This document shows positions 12,641 through 24,560 of a stretch of 64,000 bases of DNA, in pieces (positions within the stretch are counted from its first letter, which is position 1; the number at the start of each line of letters is the position of its first letter). This stretch comes from Oreohelix idahoensis (Eukaryota > Mollusca > Gastropoda > Stylommatophora > Oreohelicidae): assembly GCA_024509875.1 (NCBI GenBank), contig JAMPIV010019879.1:102001-166000 (forward strand), given 5' to 3'. The notes below the pieces were generated by a model. That model was not told where the DNA came from. It made no database searches and saw nothing but the letters and a program-made list of their open reading frames with translations. Both the position numbers and the translations under genes were made by a program.

Positions 12641-15051
12641 TGTGGTGAAGTGGGATGTTATAAATACTTATAGGGAACTTAGTGTACTGACTGAGATCAG
12701 CTGTGAAGGTATCTATATCTATTAAGAGTAGTGTATTATAGATAACCTTACTTGCTACCACATATCTATATATCTCAGTCAGAATTATTCTGGAATAGTG
12801 TGATGCTACGTTATGTGTCTAGGGTATGAGTATGGTGAAGTGTAAGTCACAACAACAGACAGATAAACAATTTAATTTAATCCACTACTCTTGACAACAC
12901 TGTGACACTCACATACATATAACACTCTATGAGAATATCTTAAAGAAGTCACTCGTAACGTTTCAAATAACAATATGTATTCATTACTGGCATGAATGAA
13001 TATGTGTCCTGATTCAACTACAAGGGAACCAGGAATCACAATCAATTTAAATTACAAGTTATGTACAGAATGTATTTAATATGAATCTTGTAGTGACATA
13101 TATTATTACAAATGTTCTATGTGTGTCAGTTGTGTAGTAGTAAAATGAGGTAATACTGGTTTTGTTTTGTTCAAGCTCTGTTGGTATTTGTCATCATGAC
13201 TTCAATAGTTTGTCTTTTGGGACTAGTATTGGAGATGTTCTCAGTTCCTGATATTAAGACAATTAAATTCCCCTCTGAATGTTATTTTTATAAAGTCATT
13301 TCAAGATGAGGGGACATAATGTTGAGCTCAGCTGGCCAAGTTAGCTTATCTGGCATGATGGCGGCAGGAAAGGACTCCTCTGCTCGAATTCTCCTCTGGG
13401 CTCTGGAGACACCTCACTGATAGCTAAAAGGACCAAGGAGTATGCTGTCCGACACTGGATTCAGCAAAGCTCTGACCAGGTGCTGCTCAGTACCATCAAG
13501 ACCACTGTCCCTGAAATCAAGAAGGATGTACCTTCTACTTCATAACTAACTTAAACTCTCTTGTTACACTGATCACAACACAGCACAAACATTGAGTTCA
13601 GAGCATTAGGCCAACTGTCAGCTTCATTTGAAATACTTTATTCCAGTATTACCCTTCTTAATGGTTACTACGCCTCTGCAATTCCAGCATTATTTCTTTC
13701 TATTCAATCATCCAGGTGTCAGTGTACTGTTTGGCCATTCCATGCCGTTTTACTTCTCTCCGACACCCTCTGTTCAGGCTGGAGCATTACAGGCTTTATC
13801 TCCTGTTTGCCACTGAACTACACATATATATACAGGCATAAATCAACAATTCACATTCAATTTTCATTAAAAGATATTGAATGGTTCAAGCTTACCACAA
13901 TTCATACGAATAAACACAGATACGTTGATTAGCAATGAATTCTGGCACAAACTGGCACAAATTCCCATCTGCTTATCTTCCAGGCTTTTATTGAGCCAAA
14001 TATAAGCTGGCTTCAACGCACTGATGCTTTATCAAGTTTATTTAAACAAGTGGTTTCGAACTAACGCTCCCAAGTGTGTATATCAGCGAGTCTGACCAAT
14101 GAGGCCCCGTTTCGACAAGTGTTTGAAAAAATGTTACCTTTCCCCGTCTCCCCTAACAACCAAGATAGTATTTACAGTCCGACCAATCGTGGTTAGGCTT
14201 TCATTTGTTGCGCTCCAATCAATGGGGAGTTTACATGGTAGGCTATTTATGTAACGTAAGGTTTTTTCAAACACGTTATAAAAAAAAAATTTTATGAGCA
14301 GAAATGATTCCATGCTGTCAGGCATCCTCACTATTTTATTTTGGGTATAATTTATTAATTCCTGGACTATTTGCGTAACGTTTTACATATTATTTGTCAG
14401 CAAGCCCTAAGGAACCCAAAAATACTAATTTAAAGGAGCTACGTGGCTGCGTTCAAAATATGTATTTTCTACCTCCTGTTTCGAAGATGTGCTGTCTGGG
14501 TACTGTTATGTTTTCAACCGTAAACCCATCTAATGTTATCTTTTCTAATAAGAGTTTTTTTATGATTTATAAACCTAACTCTGGGAAAGGGTAGTGTATT
14601 TTATCACTGTCCGTCTGAAAAAAAATTAGTGCATGTAGACTTACACGCGTGATGGCAGCATTTGTGTATCGCGCGACGCGTGTTGCATGCGTTCCTGATT
14701 TTCAGCCCTCCCCTCTCTCTTTATCCTTTTGTCCATCTGTTCGTTCGTTTTGGTAACGCAGTATAATTAATGTTAGGATTAATTTAGGTCATTACGCAGT
14801 ACGTCTCAATGTTTTTTCTTAGAAATGCAGCACACGTTTCATTGAAGAAGGCGGGTAATAATACAGTAAGCTTTTATATCAACGTGAAAGCGTTACAATT
14901 TGCAGACGAAGCAGAAAACAAGGGGGATTTCGAGTACATTCTTTGTGACAGCACTGTTATTTTCCCATTGCTCTTCTCTTTATTAATTTTATTTGTTAGG
15001 CTTTATATTTACCTAATAATTTATATATGTGGATTAGAATATTTCACGACA
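12641..15051 (-). repeat. 3' LTR of family-1 element
   Basis: Begins TGTGGTGAAGTGGG and ends TTTCACGACA on the plus strand, and aligns along its whole length with 19242-21649. At 2.4 kb it is long for an LTR. The small open frames in it are repeated in the other LTR, with indels that break them, so they are unlikely to be conserved proteins. A third copy stands alone at 40769-42803. Confidence 0.93.
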
Positions 15052-15064
15052 CCTCCCCTCTTAA
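15052..15064 (-). promoter_or_regulatory. Polypurine tract (plus-strand primer site)
   Basis: On the minus strand the bases just upstream of the 3' LTR read TTAAGAGGGGAGG, a purine run abutting the LTR. This is the expected place and composition for the primer of second-strand DNA synthesis, and it confirms minus-strand orientation. Confidence 0.8.
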
Positions 15065-15118
15065 AACAGACATTATATGTCAGTCCTTTATTCTATATAC
15101 ACATAGAGAAATTTATTA

Positions 15119-17044
15119 TTATTTCTGGGGTTTACGGTGATTCTCATCACACGGATGGCGGCTTAAAAAATCCGCTCCCAAATTGGTTTTTCCAGATATA
15201 TACTCAATGCTAAAATTATATGGAGCCAGAAGTAAAGACCATCGGAGTAACCTAGAGTTCTCATGCTTAGCCTGTGCTAGAAACGATAAAGGTTTGTGAT
15301 CTGTTTGCAACTTAAATGCCTTCCCATATAGATAAATATTGAATTTCTTTATTGCCCATATTACTGCAAGACATTCTTTTTCGCTAGTTGAGTAGTTGAT
15401 TTCAGCTTTATTCAACTTTCTGCTAGCATATGCCACTGGGCTTAATTCCCCATCCAATGCATCTGATTTCTGTAGTAGAGTTGCACCTAACCCAATATTA
15501 CTTGCATCCGTCCTTACTATGAATTCTTGACTTAAGTCAGGTAATTTCAAAATGGGTTTACTTGTGAGCTTTTCCTTCAATTCTTGGTAAGTCATTTCAC
15601 ATTGTGGTGTCCATGTAATGCGATCTGGAAGTCCTTTACGTGTCAATTCAGTTAACGGTGCACATATGGAATTAAAGTTCTTGATATACTTCTGGTAGAA
15701 ACCACATAATGAGACAAAGGATCTCACGTCCTTCTTGGTTTGTGGTCTCGGGGCTTTCTGTAGTTTTTCTAAATTCTTTGGGTCAGGGGTCATATTTCCC
15801 TGATAAACTGTGTGTCCCAAAAATTCCAATTCTTTACATCCAACGCAACATTTGGTTGGACGGGCTGTTAAATTTGCCTCCCTAAGTCGATCAAACAGCA
15901 TGTTCAGAGAGTCAATGTGTTCCTCAAATGTTTCTGTTGCTATAAGGATATCATCCATAAAATTTGTTATACAGGGATTATTCAGAGGATCCAATAATTT
16001 TCTCATCATTCTAGAGAAGACACTAGGCGCATTCTTCAATCCAAATGGCAATCTATTAAACTCATAGTGTCCTTCTGAGGTACTAAAAGCTAGGTATGGT
16101 CTAACCTCAGGCTTTACTGGAATCTGATAGTATCCTTTACTCAGATCCACTTTTGAGAAATAGTTAGCTTTATTTAGTCTGGCAAACAGCTGATTTGTAT
16201 CCGGCAATGGATCCACCTGTCCTTCTGTAATAGCATTCAGTCTCCTGTAATCTATACAGAGTCTATGTTCTCCAGAGGGCTTCCTTAAGAGTACAACACC
16301 GGAACTATACGAAGACTCACTGTGCGAAATAATTCCTTCCTTCAACAGATAGTCTATCTCTTCCTTCAAAGCTTTTTCCTTAGCAAACGGAATCGAATAT
16401 GGTTTCATACAGACAGGTGTGGAGTCTATGAGTTTCATATCATATTCCAATAGGTTTGTATGCCCTGGTCGGTCTGTTAACACCTCTGCATGATTATTTA
16501 GAACCTGTTGCACTCTCTCTTTCTGAGTTTTCGTTAAATGTGTACTGATTTTCACCTGTGCTGCTGTCTCACAGGGGTGTAATGGAAATTCAAATGATGA
16601 AAGTGGTTCCTTTTTCATCTCCATGGCGATGGACAAGGTCAACAAGTGTGTCTCTTCCTGATGTTCTCTTTCCAAATATTTCTTCAGGAGATTCACATGA
16701 TAGATTTTTTCTTTCCCCTTCTTATCTATCTTATAATTTGTTCTAGACACCTTCTCTAGAACTGTATATGGGCCCTGCCATCCAATTTGTAACTTATTCT
16801 GACTCCCGGGCAAAAGAAGCAGTACTTTCTCTCCCACAGCCAAATTTCTGTCTTTCGCCTTCCTGTTATAATAGGCAGCATGTTTCTTCCTGGCTTGTTT
16901 CAAATTTTCATTGGCAAGTTTCCAGCCAGTTTTCAACCGAGTGGTCAGCTCATTCACATATTGGTATGAAGATGTAATGTTTTCCTCTGCCTTTTCATCA
17001 GTCCACGTTCTTAACAAAGCTACATATGGACCTTTAATTGTGTG
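15119..17044 (-). pseudogene. pol: Gmr1-like pol: integrase C-terminal domain, RT and RNase H
   Basis: An open stretch of about 630 codons. Numbered from the leucine codon at 17017, residues 17-115 hold the tail of integrase (SYQYVNELTTRL, then KVLLLLPGSQNKLQIGWQGP and YHVNLLKKY, the DNA-binding module). RT follows: IDYRRLN near 255, catalytic VDLSKGYYQIP with D291, LPFGLKNAP near 323 and FMDD at 353-356. RNase H follows with RTDAS (D504), EKE (E548) and QTDH (D573), ending in GADFLSRHP. RT and RNase H keep their catalytic acids and have no internal stop, so this part could still fold. A stop just upstream, at about 17045, separates it from the damaged integrase. Because the integrase core is missing I call it a pseudogene rather than a working polyprotein. 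Confidence 0.93.
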
Positions 17045-17560
17045 GACCTATTTGTCCATGCACCGGTATGGTCTCTTCCACTCGAAGCATTATAGTGATG
17101 ATTTTTCCTCCCAGAATTATCATTCACAAAACGACCGCTACCAATTTTTCTTTTGGGGCTTTCTCCCCACTTAAAATTCTTGATGAGAGATTTCCTCTCT
17201 ACATCTTCTTCCTCCAGTTTGTTTAAGTCCGATTGAGGGATTTTCGGCTTATCCTGGGGTAAGACATCTTTTTGCACTCTCCGCATAGTGGCCATAGTAA
17301 AACAGTTAAGTGAAGCTTGTCCGTGAAAAGGGGCTTCCCATTCCATTTGGTCCACTTTATCAAATCCATATTTCTTTTTATTGTCAGGCCTAATTTTGCC
17401 CCGTGGCGTGTCCAGGTCCTGATCCATGTTCCCACTTGTGGGTGTTCCCTCATGTGCTATGCTACACCTTTCTACAAAATTCTCAATGTCCCTTCTTGCT
17501 TTGGGCCAATAATAATTGTGAGCCACCTTTTGAATGATGGTACCTATTTCTCATGGTCCC
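17020..17560 (-). pseudogene. Integrase zinc-binding domain fused to non-integrase sequence
   Basis: The frame opens with HNYYWPKARRDIENFVERC, the second half of an integrase HHCC zinc domain; its first half (LVLPKRYRADLIRSLHV) lies in the preceding frame, so there is a frameshift near 17545. The second cysteine of the C-x2-C pair is missing (CSIA). After this the sequence should enter the D,D-35-E core but instead gives about 450 bases with no catalytic motif. The segment near ASLNCFTMATMRR and QKDVLPQ resembles a degraded gag zinc knuckle. I infer deletion of the integrase core with a rearranged gag-like piece in its place. Confidence 0.7.
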
Positions 17561-18590
17561 CATCTGGTTTCACATGTAGGCTCCTTATTAAGTCTGCCCT
17601 ATATCTTTTTGGAAGAACCAGCTGTCCGTGACCTTTGGATCTAGCTCCAGTCTTCCTATACATCAACTTGTTTTTCATGTAAAAGTCTCCCTTGCCTGGA
17701 GTTGTATGACAAGTTGACAATTTTCTGAAACAAGGCTTGAGTGTTTTATCCCCAGCCTGTGCCTTCCTCATCTCTTCTGGAGTGGTATCTAACATAATAT
17801 CCTCCTCCTGTCTTGAGGTCGACCTGACCTGAAGGGTTGCCATATACACAGGTTTCCTTCTGCAACGGTCAGTGTCATGATTGTCCATCTGACTATTTTT
17901 ACACCACCTTTTTCCTTGGTTGAAAGATTTTCTTTCATCATATTTCCTTTCATCGAATTGTGGGAATTTATTTTTATTTTCATACCGTGGCCTATCAAAC
18001 TGGTGCTTACCTTTATTTTGATCCCTAGGATCAAATTTATTAAAGTTCTGTGGTGCCCTAAAGTTGTCCACCTGTTTCTTTTTATTACCTGTTACCTCCG
18101 CTTGAGCTGCTTGATACCTTTCAGCAACATTTAGCAACTCACCCAGCCTCTCTGCACCTTGTTCCATGAGAAACTTTCTCAGGTCTGGAGCCATGGACTC
18201 TCTTAATTGCTCTATAAGGACCATTTTCTTAAGATCTTGGGTTTTCCCCAGAGAAGTCCATTTCTCCAAGTATGTCTCTATTCGTGCAGAGAACTGGTGA
18301 TAGGTTTCACCTGACAGTAGTTTAGCATTCCTAAATTTTTTCCTATAGAATTCTGCATTCTTTTCATATCTTAACAAAAGAGCCTGCTTTAGCATGTCAT
18401 AATTTTCCTGATCACCCTACTCATTTTTGCAAAAACTTCATAAGCTGCCCCACGAAGTCCCTGAGATAACTTTAAGCTCCACCTTTCTCTCTCTAACCCA
18501 TACGTGGTAGCTAATAGTTCATACCTATTTAGGTAGCTCTCTATATCATCGTCTTTCTCAACAAAATGATCTAAATGAAAAATTCATAGC
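17544..18590 (-). pseudogene. gag: Gag, frameshifted, running into integrase N-terminus
   Basis: Minus-strand translation shows a capsid-like helical region (IESYLNRYELLATTYGL near 18540, LRGAAYEVFAKMS near 18440, then YDMLKQALLLRYEKNAEF), with a one-base frameshift near 18410-18420. A basic, asparagine-rich linker follows, then a degenerate zinc knuckle (WCKNSQMDNHDTDRC, missing one Cys of CCHC). Without any visible protease the frame passes into TTPEEMRKAQAGDKTLKP, the usual lead-in to the integrase zinc domain. Gag should form the virus-like particle in the cytoplasm; this copy cannot make an intact one. The run-on suggests that the protease segment was deleted. Confidence 0.75.
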
Positions 18591-18835
18591 TGAGGTTGAG
18601 CCTCCCTGAGTACCGTAGCATCAGAGGCAAAGGGACTGGCACCATTTTCAGGAGCATGGCCTTGAAACTCAAACTCCCTTAGTCGTAACTCATGTTCCCT
18701 TTGTAATCTTTTATCTTCTGCTTCCCTTTCTGCAGCTAATTTCTTCTCTTCTCTTTCTGCAGCCTGTCTTCTTTCCTCGGCTTCCAATTTCTTAGCCTCA
18801 GCCTCAATCTGCAATCCTTGTCAGCCTCTAATTTC
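18584..18835 (-). pseudogene. Gag N-terminal coiled-coil segment
   Basis: The 76-residue frame begins with highly charged heptad-like sequence (EAKKLEAEERRQAAER, EAEDKRLQREHELRLREFE), which predicts a coiled coil, and ends in a short low-charge stretch. It sits directly upstream of the capsid-like region on the same strand but in a different frame. Charged coiled coils at the gag N-terminus are common in this group of elements. A stop or frameshift near 18584 separates it from the next part. Confidence 0.65.
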
Positions 18836-19218
18836 CTTTCCAGAGCCTAACTAACTTTTTTCTTTCGTCGGCTTCAAACCATTCATTTCTTCGCGTTCAT
18901 AATATAAATTTGTCACATTCCGTAGGTGTTAAAACATAGGCAACCATTTGAACATGCCCATCTAAATCCTAACTCTTTTGCAGTCTGAAACAGCGGCAGA
19001 TCGTAATTTGGAGGGCCAACGACAGAGGTCCCCCCCATTGCTATCAGGTGTAAAATGTTTTCTACACTGTCCTAACCAAGCAATTCAAATTCTAAAATAT
19101 ATATAATGGACACAACACAGGCAAACGTGAGCTCAAACCTTATTTTTATTCCACCCAATTCTTATATTCCCTGAAGTGAATTACCCCCAATATTTTTAAT
19201 AGGGAAAGATTCAAAAAT

Positions 19219-19236
19219 CCCAAGATCGAGACCCCA
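19219..19236 (-). promoter_or_regulatory. Candidate primer binding site
   Basis: Read on the minus strand, the sequence five bases inside the 5' LTR is TGGGGTCTCGATCTTGGG. A TGG start near the LTR boundary is expected for pairing with the CCA end of a tRNA primer. I cannot name the tRNA without a search. Confidence 0.5.
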
Positions 19237-19241
19237 ATATA

Positions 19242-21649
19242 TGTGGTTGAAGTGGGATGTTATAAATACTTATAGGGAACTTAGTGTACTGACTGAGATC
19301 AGCTGTGAAGGTATCTATATCTATTAAGAGTAGTGTATTATAGATAACCTTACTTGCTACCACATATCTATATATCTCAGTCAGAATTATTCTGGAATTG
19401 TGTGATGCTACGTTATGTGTCTAGGGTATGTGTATGATGAAGTGTAAGTCACAACAACAGACAGATAAACAATTTAATTTAATCCACTACTCTTAACAAC
19501 ACTGTGACACTCACATACATATAACACTCTAGGAGAATATCTTAAAGAAGTCACTCGTAACTTTTCAAATAACAATATGTATTCATTACTGGCATGAATG
19601 AATATGTGTCCTGATTCACTACAAGGGAACCAGGAATCACAATCAATTTAAATTACAAGTTATGTACAGAATGTATTTAATATGAATATTGTAGTGACAT
19701 ATATTAGTACAAATGTTCTATGTGTGTCAGTTGTGTAGTAGTAAAATGAGGTAATACTGGTTTTGTTTTGTTCAAGCTCTGTTGGTATTTGTCATCATGA
19801 CTTCAATAGTTTGTCTTTAGGGACTAGTATTGGAGATGTTCTCAGTTCCTGATATTAAGACAAATAAATTCCCCTCTGAATGTTATTTTTATAAAGTCAT
19901 TTCAAGATGAGGGGACATAATGTTGAGCTCAGCTGGCCAAGTTAGCTTATCTGGCGTGATGGCGGCAGGAAAGGACTCCTCTGCTCGAATTCTCCTCTGG
20001 GCTCTGGAGCCACCTCACTGATAGCTAAAAGGACCAAGGAGTATGCTGTCCGACACTGGATTCAGCAAAGCTCTGACCAGGTGCTGCTCAGTACCATCAA
20101 GACCACTGTCCCTGAAATCAAGAAGGATGTACCTTCTACTTCATAACTAACTTAAACTCTCTTGTTACACTGATCACAACACAGCACAAACATTGAGTTC
20201 AGAGCATTAGGCCAACTGTCAGCTTCATTTGAAATACTTTATTCCAGTATTACCCTTCTTAATGGTTACTACGCCTCTGCAATTCCAGCATTATTTCTTT
20301 CTATTCATCATCCAGGTGTCAGTGTACTGTTTGGCCATTCCATGCCGTTTTACTTCTCTCCGACACCCTCTGTTCAGGCTGGAGCATTATAGGCTTTATC
20401 TCCTGTTTGCCACTGAACTACACATATATATACAGGCATAAATCAACAATTTACATTCAATTTTCATTAAAAGATATTGAATGGTTCAAGCTTACCACAA
20501 TTCATACGAATAAACACAGATACGTTGATTAGCAATGAATTCTGGCACAAACTGGCACAAATTCCCATCTGCTTATCTTCCAGGCTTTTATTGAGCCAAA
20601 TATAAGCTGGCTTCAACGCACTGATGCTTTATCAAGTTTATTTAAACCAGTGGTTTCGAACCAACGCTCCCAAGTGTGTATATCAGCGAGTCTGACCAAT
20701 GAGGCCCGTTTCGACAAGTGTTTGAAAAAATGTTACCTTTCCCCGTCTCCCCTAACAACCAAGATAGCATTTACAGTCCGACCAATCGTGGTTAGGCTTT
20801 CATTTGTTGCGCTCCAATCAATGGGGAGTTTACATGGTAGGCCATTTATGTAACGTAAGGTTTTTTCAAACACGTTATTAAAAAAACTTTATGAGCAGAA
20901 ATGATTCCATGCTGTCAGGCATCCTCACTATTTTATTTTGGGTATAATTTATTAATTCCTGGACTATTTGCGTAACGTTTTACATATTATTTGTCAGCAA
21001 GCCCTAAGGAACCCAAAAATACTAATTTAAAGGAGCTACGTGGCTGCGTTCAAAATATGCAATTTCTTCTACCTCCTGTTTCGAAGATGTGCTGTCTGGG
21101 TACTGTTATGTTTTCAACCGTAAACCCATCTAATGTTATCTTTTCTAATAAGAGTTTTTTTATGATTTATAAACCTAACTCTGGGAAAGGGTAGTGTATT
21201 TTATCACTGTCCGTCTGAAAAAAAATTAGTGCATGTAGACTTACACGCGTGATGGCAGCATTTGTGTATCGCGCGACGCGTGTTGCATGCGTTCCTGATT
21301 TTCAGCCCTCCCCTCTCTCTTTATCCTTTTGTCCATCTGTTCGTTCGTTTTGGTAACGCAGTATAATTAATGTTAGGATTAATTTAGGTCATTACGCAGT
21401 ACGTCTCAATGTTTTTCTTAGAAATGCAGCACACGTTTCATTGAAGAGGCGGGTAATAATACAGTAAGCTTTTATATCAACGTGAAAGCGTTACAATTTG
21501 CAGACGAAGCAGAAAACAAGGGGGATTTCGAGTACATTCTTTGTGACAGCACTGTTATTTTCCCATTGCTCTTCTCTTTATTAATTTTATTTGTTAGGCT
21601 TTATATTTACCTAATAATTTATATATGTGGATTAGAATATTTCACGACA
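19242..21649 (-). repeat. 5' LTR of family-1 element
   Basis: TGTGGTTGAAGTGGG to TTTCACGACA, collinear with 12641-15051. It should hold the promoter and poly(A) signals of the element; I did not identify a TATA box with confidence. Confidence 0.93.
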
Positions 21650-21654
21650 ACGGG
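21650..21654. repeat. Target site duplication ACGGG (right)
   Basis: Exact match to 12636-12640, flanking the 5' LTR. Confidence 0.93.
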
Positions 21655-22204
21655 CCTGCGCGCCCAATTCTTTACCCTTCGAAAATAAAGTTCGTTCGTT
21701 CGTTCGTTCCTGATTGTGAGCTTCCATTTCATATGATTTTAATCGAAATCAGTTAAGGCATGTATTTATTAGGATTTTCTAAAGTCTATCGTCTTGATAG
21801 TACCACATCTGAAGACTAAGTAAAACCTTAAATTTATCTAATACTACTTAGTCTTCGCATCTTCCTTCTGGATTTCCATTAATATACATATCCTTTCAAG
21901 AATTAAATCACTTTCAACAGTATTATACACTGCATGCGCTTGTAGCTTTTAATTTTCTTTCCCGTAGATACGATTTTTTATATCACCATGTTTCTGCTTT
22001 CTCCTTACCCCTCGTCCCCTAACGACCGGATAGGCTTTGGCTAATATTTGCTGCCTTGCGTTAACCTTCAAAGCACACAAAAATTCCACGCCGTGTCACA
22101 CCCTAGTATACGCTGCGTTCAGTTTTGCTTTCACGAAACGAGGCATGTGTTGAAAAATTACGCCACAGCAACTAAATGGTATGATCCCTAATTTGGAACG
22201 ACGG
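21655..22204. other. Retroposon-like tail, then unassigned DNA
   Basis: Immediately after the LTR element come AATAAAG and about five GTTC units (21684-21707), a tail typical of LINE or SINE 3' ends. This is the right half of whatever the LTR element landed in. From 21710 to 22204 I see nothing recognisable. Confidence 0.4.
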
Positions 22205-22615
22205 AAAGAGCGAGACAAATACCAGTGGAAAAGGATGTGAGAAAACGACGCTAACCTTGAACAGGACACACATTGAGAAACACCAGCCGATAGTCTTACA
22301 AGATCTGGAATCCGCCAGGTAAGGGAAAGACGGAGAAAGCAAATACACATGAAAACGAAAATTAGACATAGACGTGAAGGAAATAAAGAAGACATGAGAA
22401 GACCTTGAACCGAAAGCACAGGATAGGAAGACTTGAGGTGTGTTTGTTGAAGGTCTATGCTCCACCGGGAGCTGCAATGTAATGAGTGAATGAACAGATA
22501 ACAAAGTCCAACAGGAAATCAGATTCATCAACTCAGATGTCAAGGCCATCCTATTTTATGGCTGTGAAACGTGGAAAACAACAAGGATTGGACACATCTA
22601 ATTGTCACAAAACTC
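22205..22615 (+). pseudogene. LINE 3'-end relic, rearranged
   Basis: The part at 22230-22480 matches the better preserved LINE tail at 47520-47800, including GGACACACATTGAG, GATAGGAAGACTTG and GTCTATGCTCC. It then has a short TGAA-rich tail. After it, 22510-22615 resembles an upstream piece of the same kind of element (translation TILFYGCETW-like; compare the TGGCTGTGAAAC stretch near 53241). The two pieces are in the wrong order, so this is either two insertions or a rearranged one. Stops and frameshifts are frequent. Confidence 0.6.
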
Positions 22616-22689
22616 AACAGGTTAACAATCACTAGAAAAAAGTGGTGACTCTAGTCTATCGGTCGTTGTTTGTGGTGCCCCAATGACCA

Positions 22690-22895
22690 CGTGTTACGGG
22701 TCAAGTCAAGTCAATCTTGTAGAGTTTTTCTTTACAGACGGTTACTTTTAAAGTTTCAGCCTTGTTTATCTGTTATGCCCCTGAGAATCGGTTCAGTTTT
22801 CCATCTCCCATTGTTATATCTCTTGATATAAAAAACTAGTGTCAGCGAATGTGTTCAGATTTAAAGGCGGTGGTTTTAATATTTCAAAGTTAGAA
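22690..22895 (+). repeat. Dispersed repeat, copy 1 (see 49350)
   Basis: Matches 49350-49520 in the same orientation across TTTACAGACGGTTA, AGTTTCAGCCTTGTTTATCT and TTCCATCTCCCATTGTTAT. No coding potential is evident in either copy. It is part of an unidentified dispersed element. Confidence 0.75.
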
Positions 22896-23298
22896 TTGCA
22901 ATAACTAATTTTCTTAATGAAAGTGTGTAACTAGTGAAACAATCCCATCACCTTTTCAGGAAATTGTGGAAACGACGTACATTGCACCATGAACGCTAAA
23001 TTAAACACGCATTTTAAAAAAACACGCATGACTTTCAATCTTGTTATGGTGCATTGTTCAGTGTATTAGAAATAATCACATCAGCTTTTTTGGGAATATA
23101 CAGAAACAGCACGCATTGCACTATATCTTGAGTGAACGTTATTTTGAGTGCTCATTGTAATCATTCCATATAGAACTCAATAACCTACTTTATTCAGAAT
23201 TCATAGATCTGTTCGCAAGGAAATCGTCAAGAAAAGACGGAGAAGTTCGCTAATTTAGTTTCATTTAAACAAAGAGACACCTAGGCAGTAACAATTAA
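22896..23298. other. No gene seen
   Basis: AT-rich sequence without recognisable motifs. Confidence 0.4.

Positions 23299-23334
<36 letters not shown>
23299..23334. repeat. Poly-G run (36 G)
   Basis: An uninterrupted run of 36 G. Such a run may form G-quadruplex structures and is error-prone in sequencing, so its length is not reliable. Confidence 0.9.
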
Positions 23335-23335
<1 letters not shown>

Positions 23336-23364
23336 GTCTAACGATACCCGGCCCAACTTGCGCT

Positions 23365-24560
23365 GGGATACTCCGCCATATCAAAATTTCCAAGTGATTT
23401 TTTATAGCTTTCCCATGCAATAAAAAACCAAAAAACCCCCCCCCCCCACCCATCCCAGCTCGGTAAACAATCAATTGTTCATGTCGGTGAATACCTTACA
23501 AAGGAAACAGTCTTTGCTGGATGTCAACTCTTCTATGTAGCGGCCACGCTTTAGGAAAGGAACCCAGACGATCTTAATAATATATTATTTAGTACATATG
23601 CTAATCATGGCAATAAATGTAAAAAAAAAAATGGATTGCCATTTAGGCCTCTATAAAAAAAATGTGATCAACGATCTGTTAAGTAATTAGTCAAATTACA
23701 GTGTATTTCTTCCATGTCCAACTCTTTTTATGCTGGGGGGGGGTAAAGGGACTGTGTCTTTAACTTTCTGCCCCATATTCGTTTTCCCGAGGTATATTGC
23801 CCCTCCCGGGAACTTGCCATTTTAAGCTATGCGGTTGCTTTCTTATGTTAAACATTTTCCGGGGTCCCCGCGAGGGGCCGAGCCTAGCTTTCATTCCACG
23901 CATTAGTTTTAGAGTCTTCCCGATTTATTTCCAGCCTTCTTGGCTCCTAAAAAAAAAAAGATGTCGCCATTTTCCTGTGATTTTAGCTTTTGTCATGCCA
24001 ATTAACAAAGCACGGGACAATCATTTGTTCATGTATGTGAATACCTACAAGAAACAGTCTTTGCTGATGGTCAACTTTATGTAGCGGCCACAGTTTGAAA
24101 AAGCTATTGCTAGCTAGGAATAACCCAGGAGTGGTCTGTACACCATATATTCCTTACGACGCTTCATTCTAAAATTTGAATGGGAAAAATTGATTTTTAG
24201 GACATCCAAAAATGCTATCAAGGCAAAACATGTAAAACCAAAAAAAAAAAAAAAATTGCCATACATTTACTCAAAAAAAAATGTGATCAAAGATCTGTTA
24301 AGTAATTAGTCAAATTACAGTGTATTTCTTCCATTCCAACTTCTCAGCCTTCTAAATATGCTGCGGATGCAGAATGTTTAAGATGGTGTCTTTAACTCTT
24401 CTGCCATAATTGTTTTGACGGGTATATATGCTCGTAAATAAATAATAAAGCGGAAAATAGAACTTGCACCAGTTTAAGCTATAGGTTGTTTACTTAAGTA
24501 AACATGTGCCTTGAATTCCATCTTATACTTGCTGCCGGTCAAGGCAGAAGAAAAGCTTCG
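23365..24560. repeat. Tandem direct duplication, ~600 bp period
   Basis: Two collinear copies, roughly 23365-23960 and 23961-24560. Shared landmarks are AAACAGTCTTTGCTG, TATGTAGCGGCCAC, GATCTGTTAAGTAATTAGTC and AAATTACAGTGTATTTCTTC. The left copy has many extra G/C-rich runs (a C-run near 23438, a G-run near 23736, GGGGTCCCCGCGAGGGG near 23862) that the right copy lacks. That asymmetry could be biological or due to poor consensus quality. No protein is encoded in common. Confidence 0.8.

Larger units (their letters stand above)
12641..21649 (-). mobile_element. Full-length Gmr1-like Ty3/gypsy LTR retrotransposon (family 1)
   Basis: A 9.0 kb element bounded by two LTRs of about 2.4 kb in direct orientation and an exact 5 bp target duplication. 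Genes run on the minus strand, so the right-hand LTR is the 5' LTR. The order is gag, integrase remnants, reverse transcriptase, RNase H. Integrase lying upstream of RT, as in Ty1/copia, is the hallmark of the Gmr1-like group of Ty3/gypsy elements (established for that group). The internal region is only 4.2 kb. I cannot find the protease or the integrase D,D-35-E core, so this copy is non-autonomous. By eye the LTRs differ by roughly 20-25 substitutions and fewer than ten small indels, about 1 percent, which indicates a fairly recent insertion. Confidence 0.93.

Noticed and set aside
14394..15213. Frames inside the family-1 LTR, present in both copies
   Set aside because: Small indels between the two LTRs change or break the frames, so there is no sign of selection on protein.
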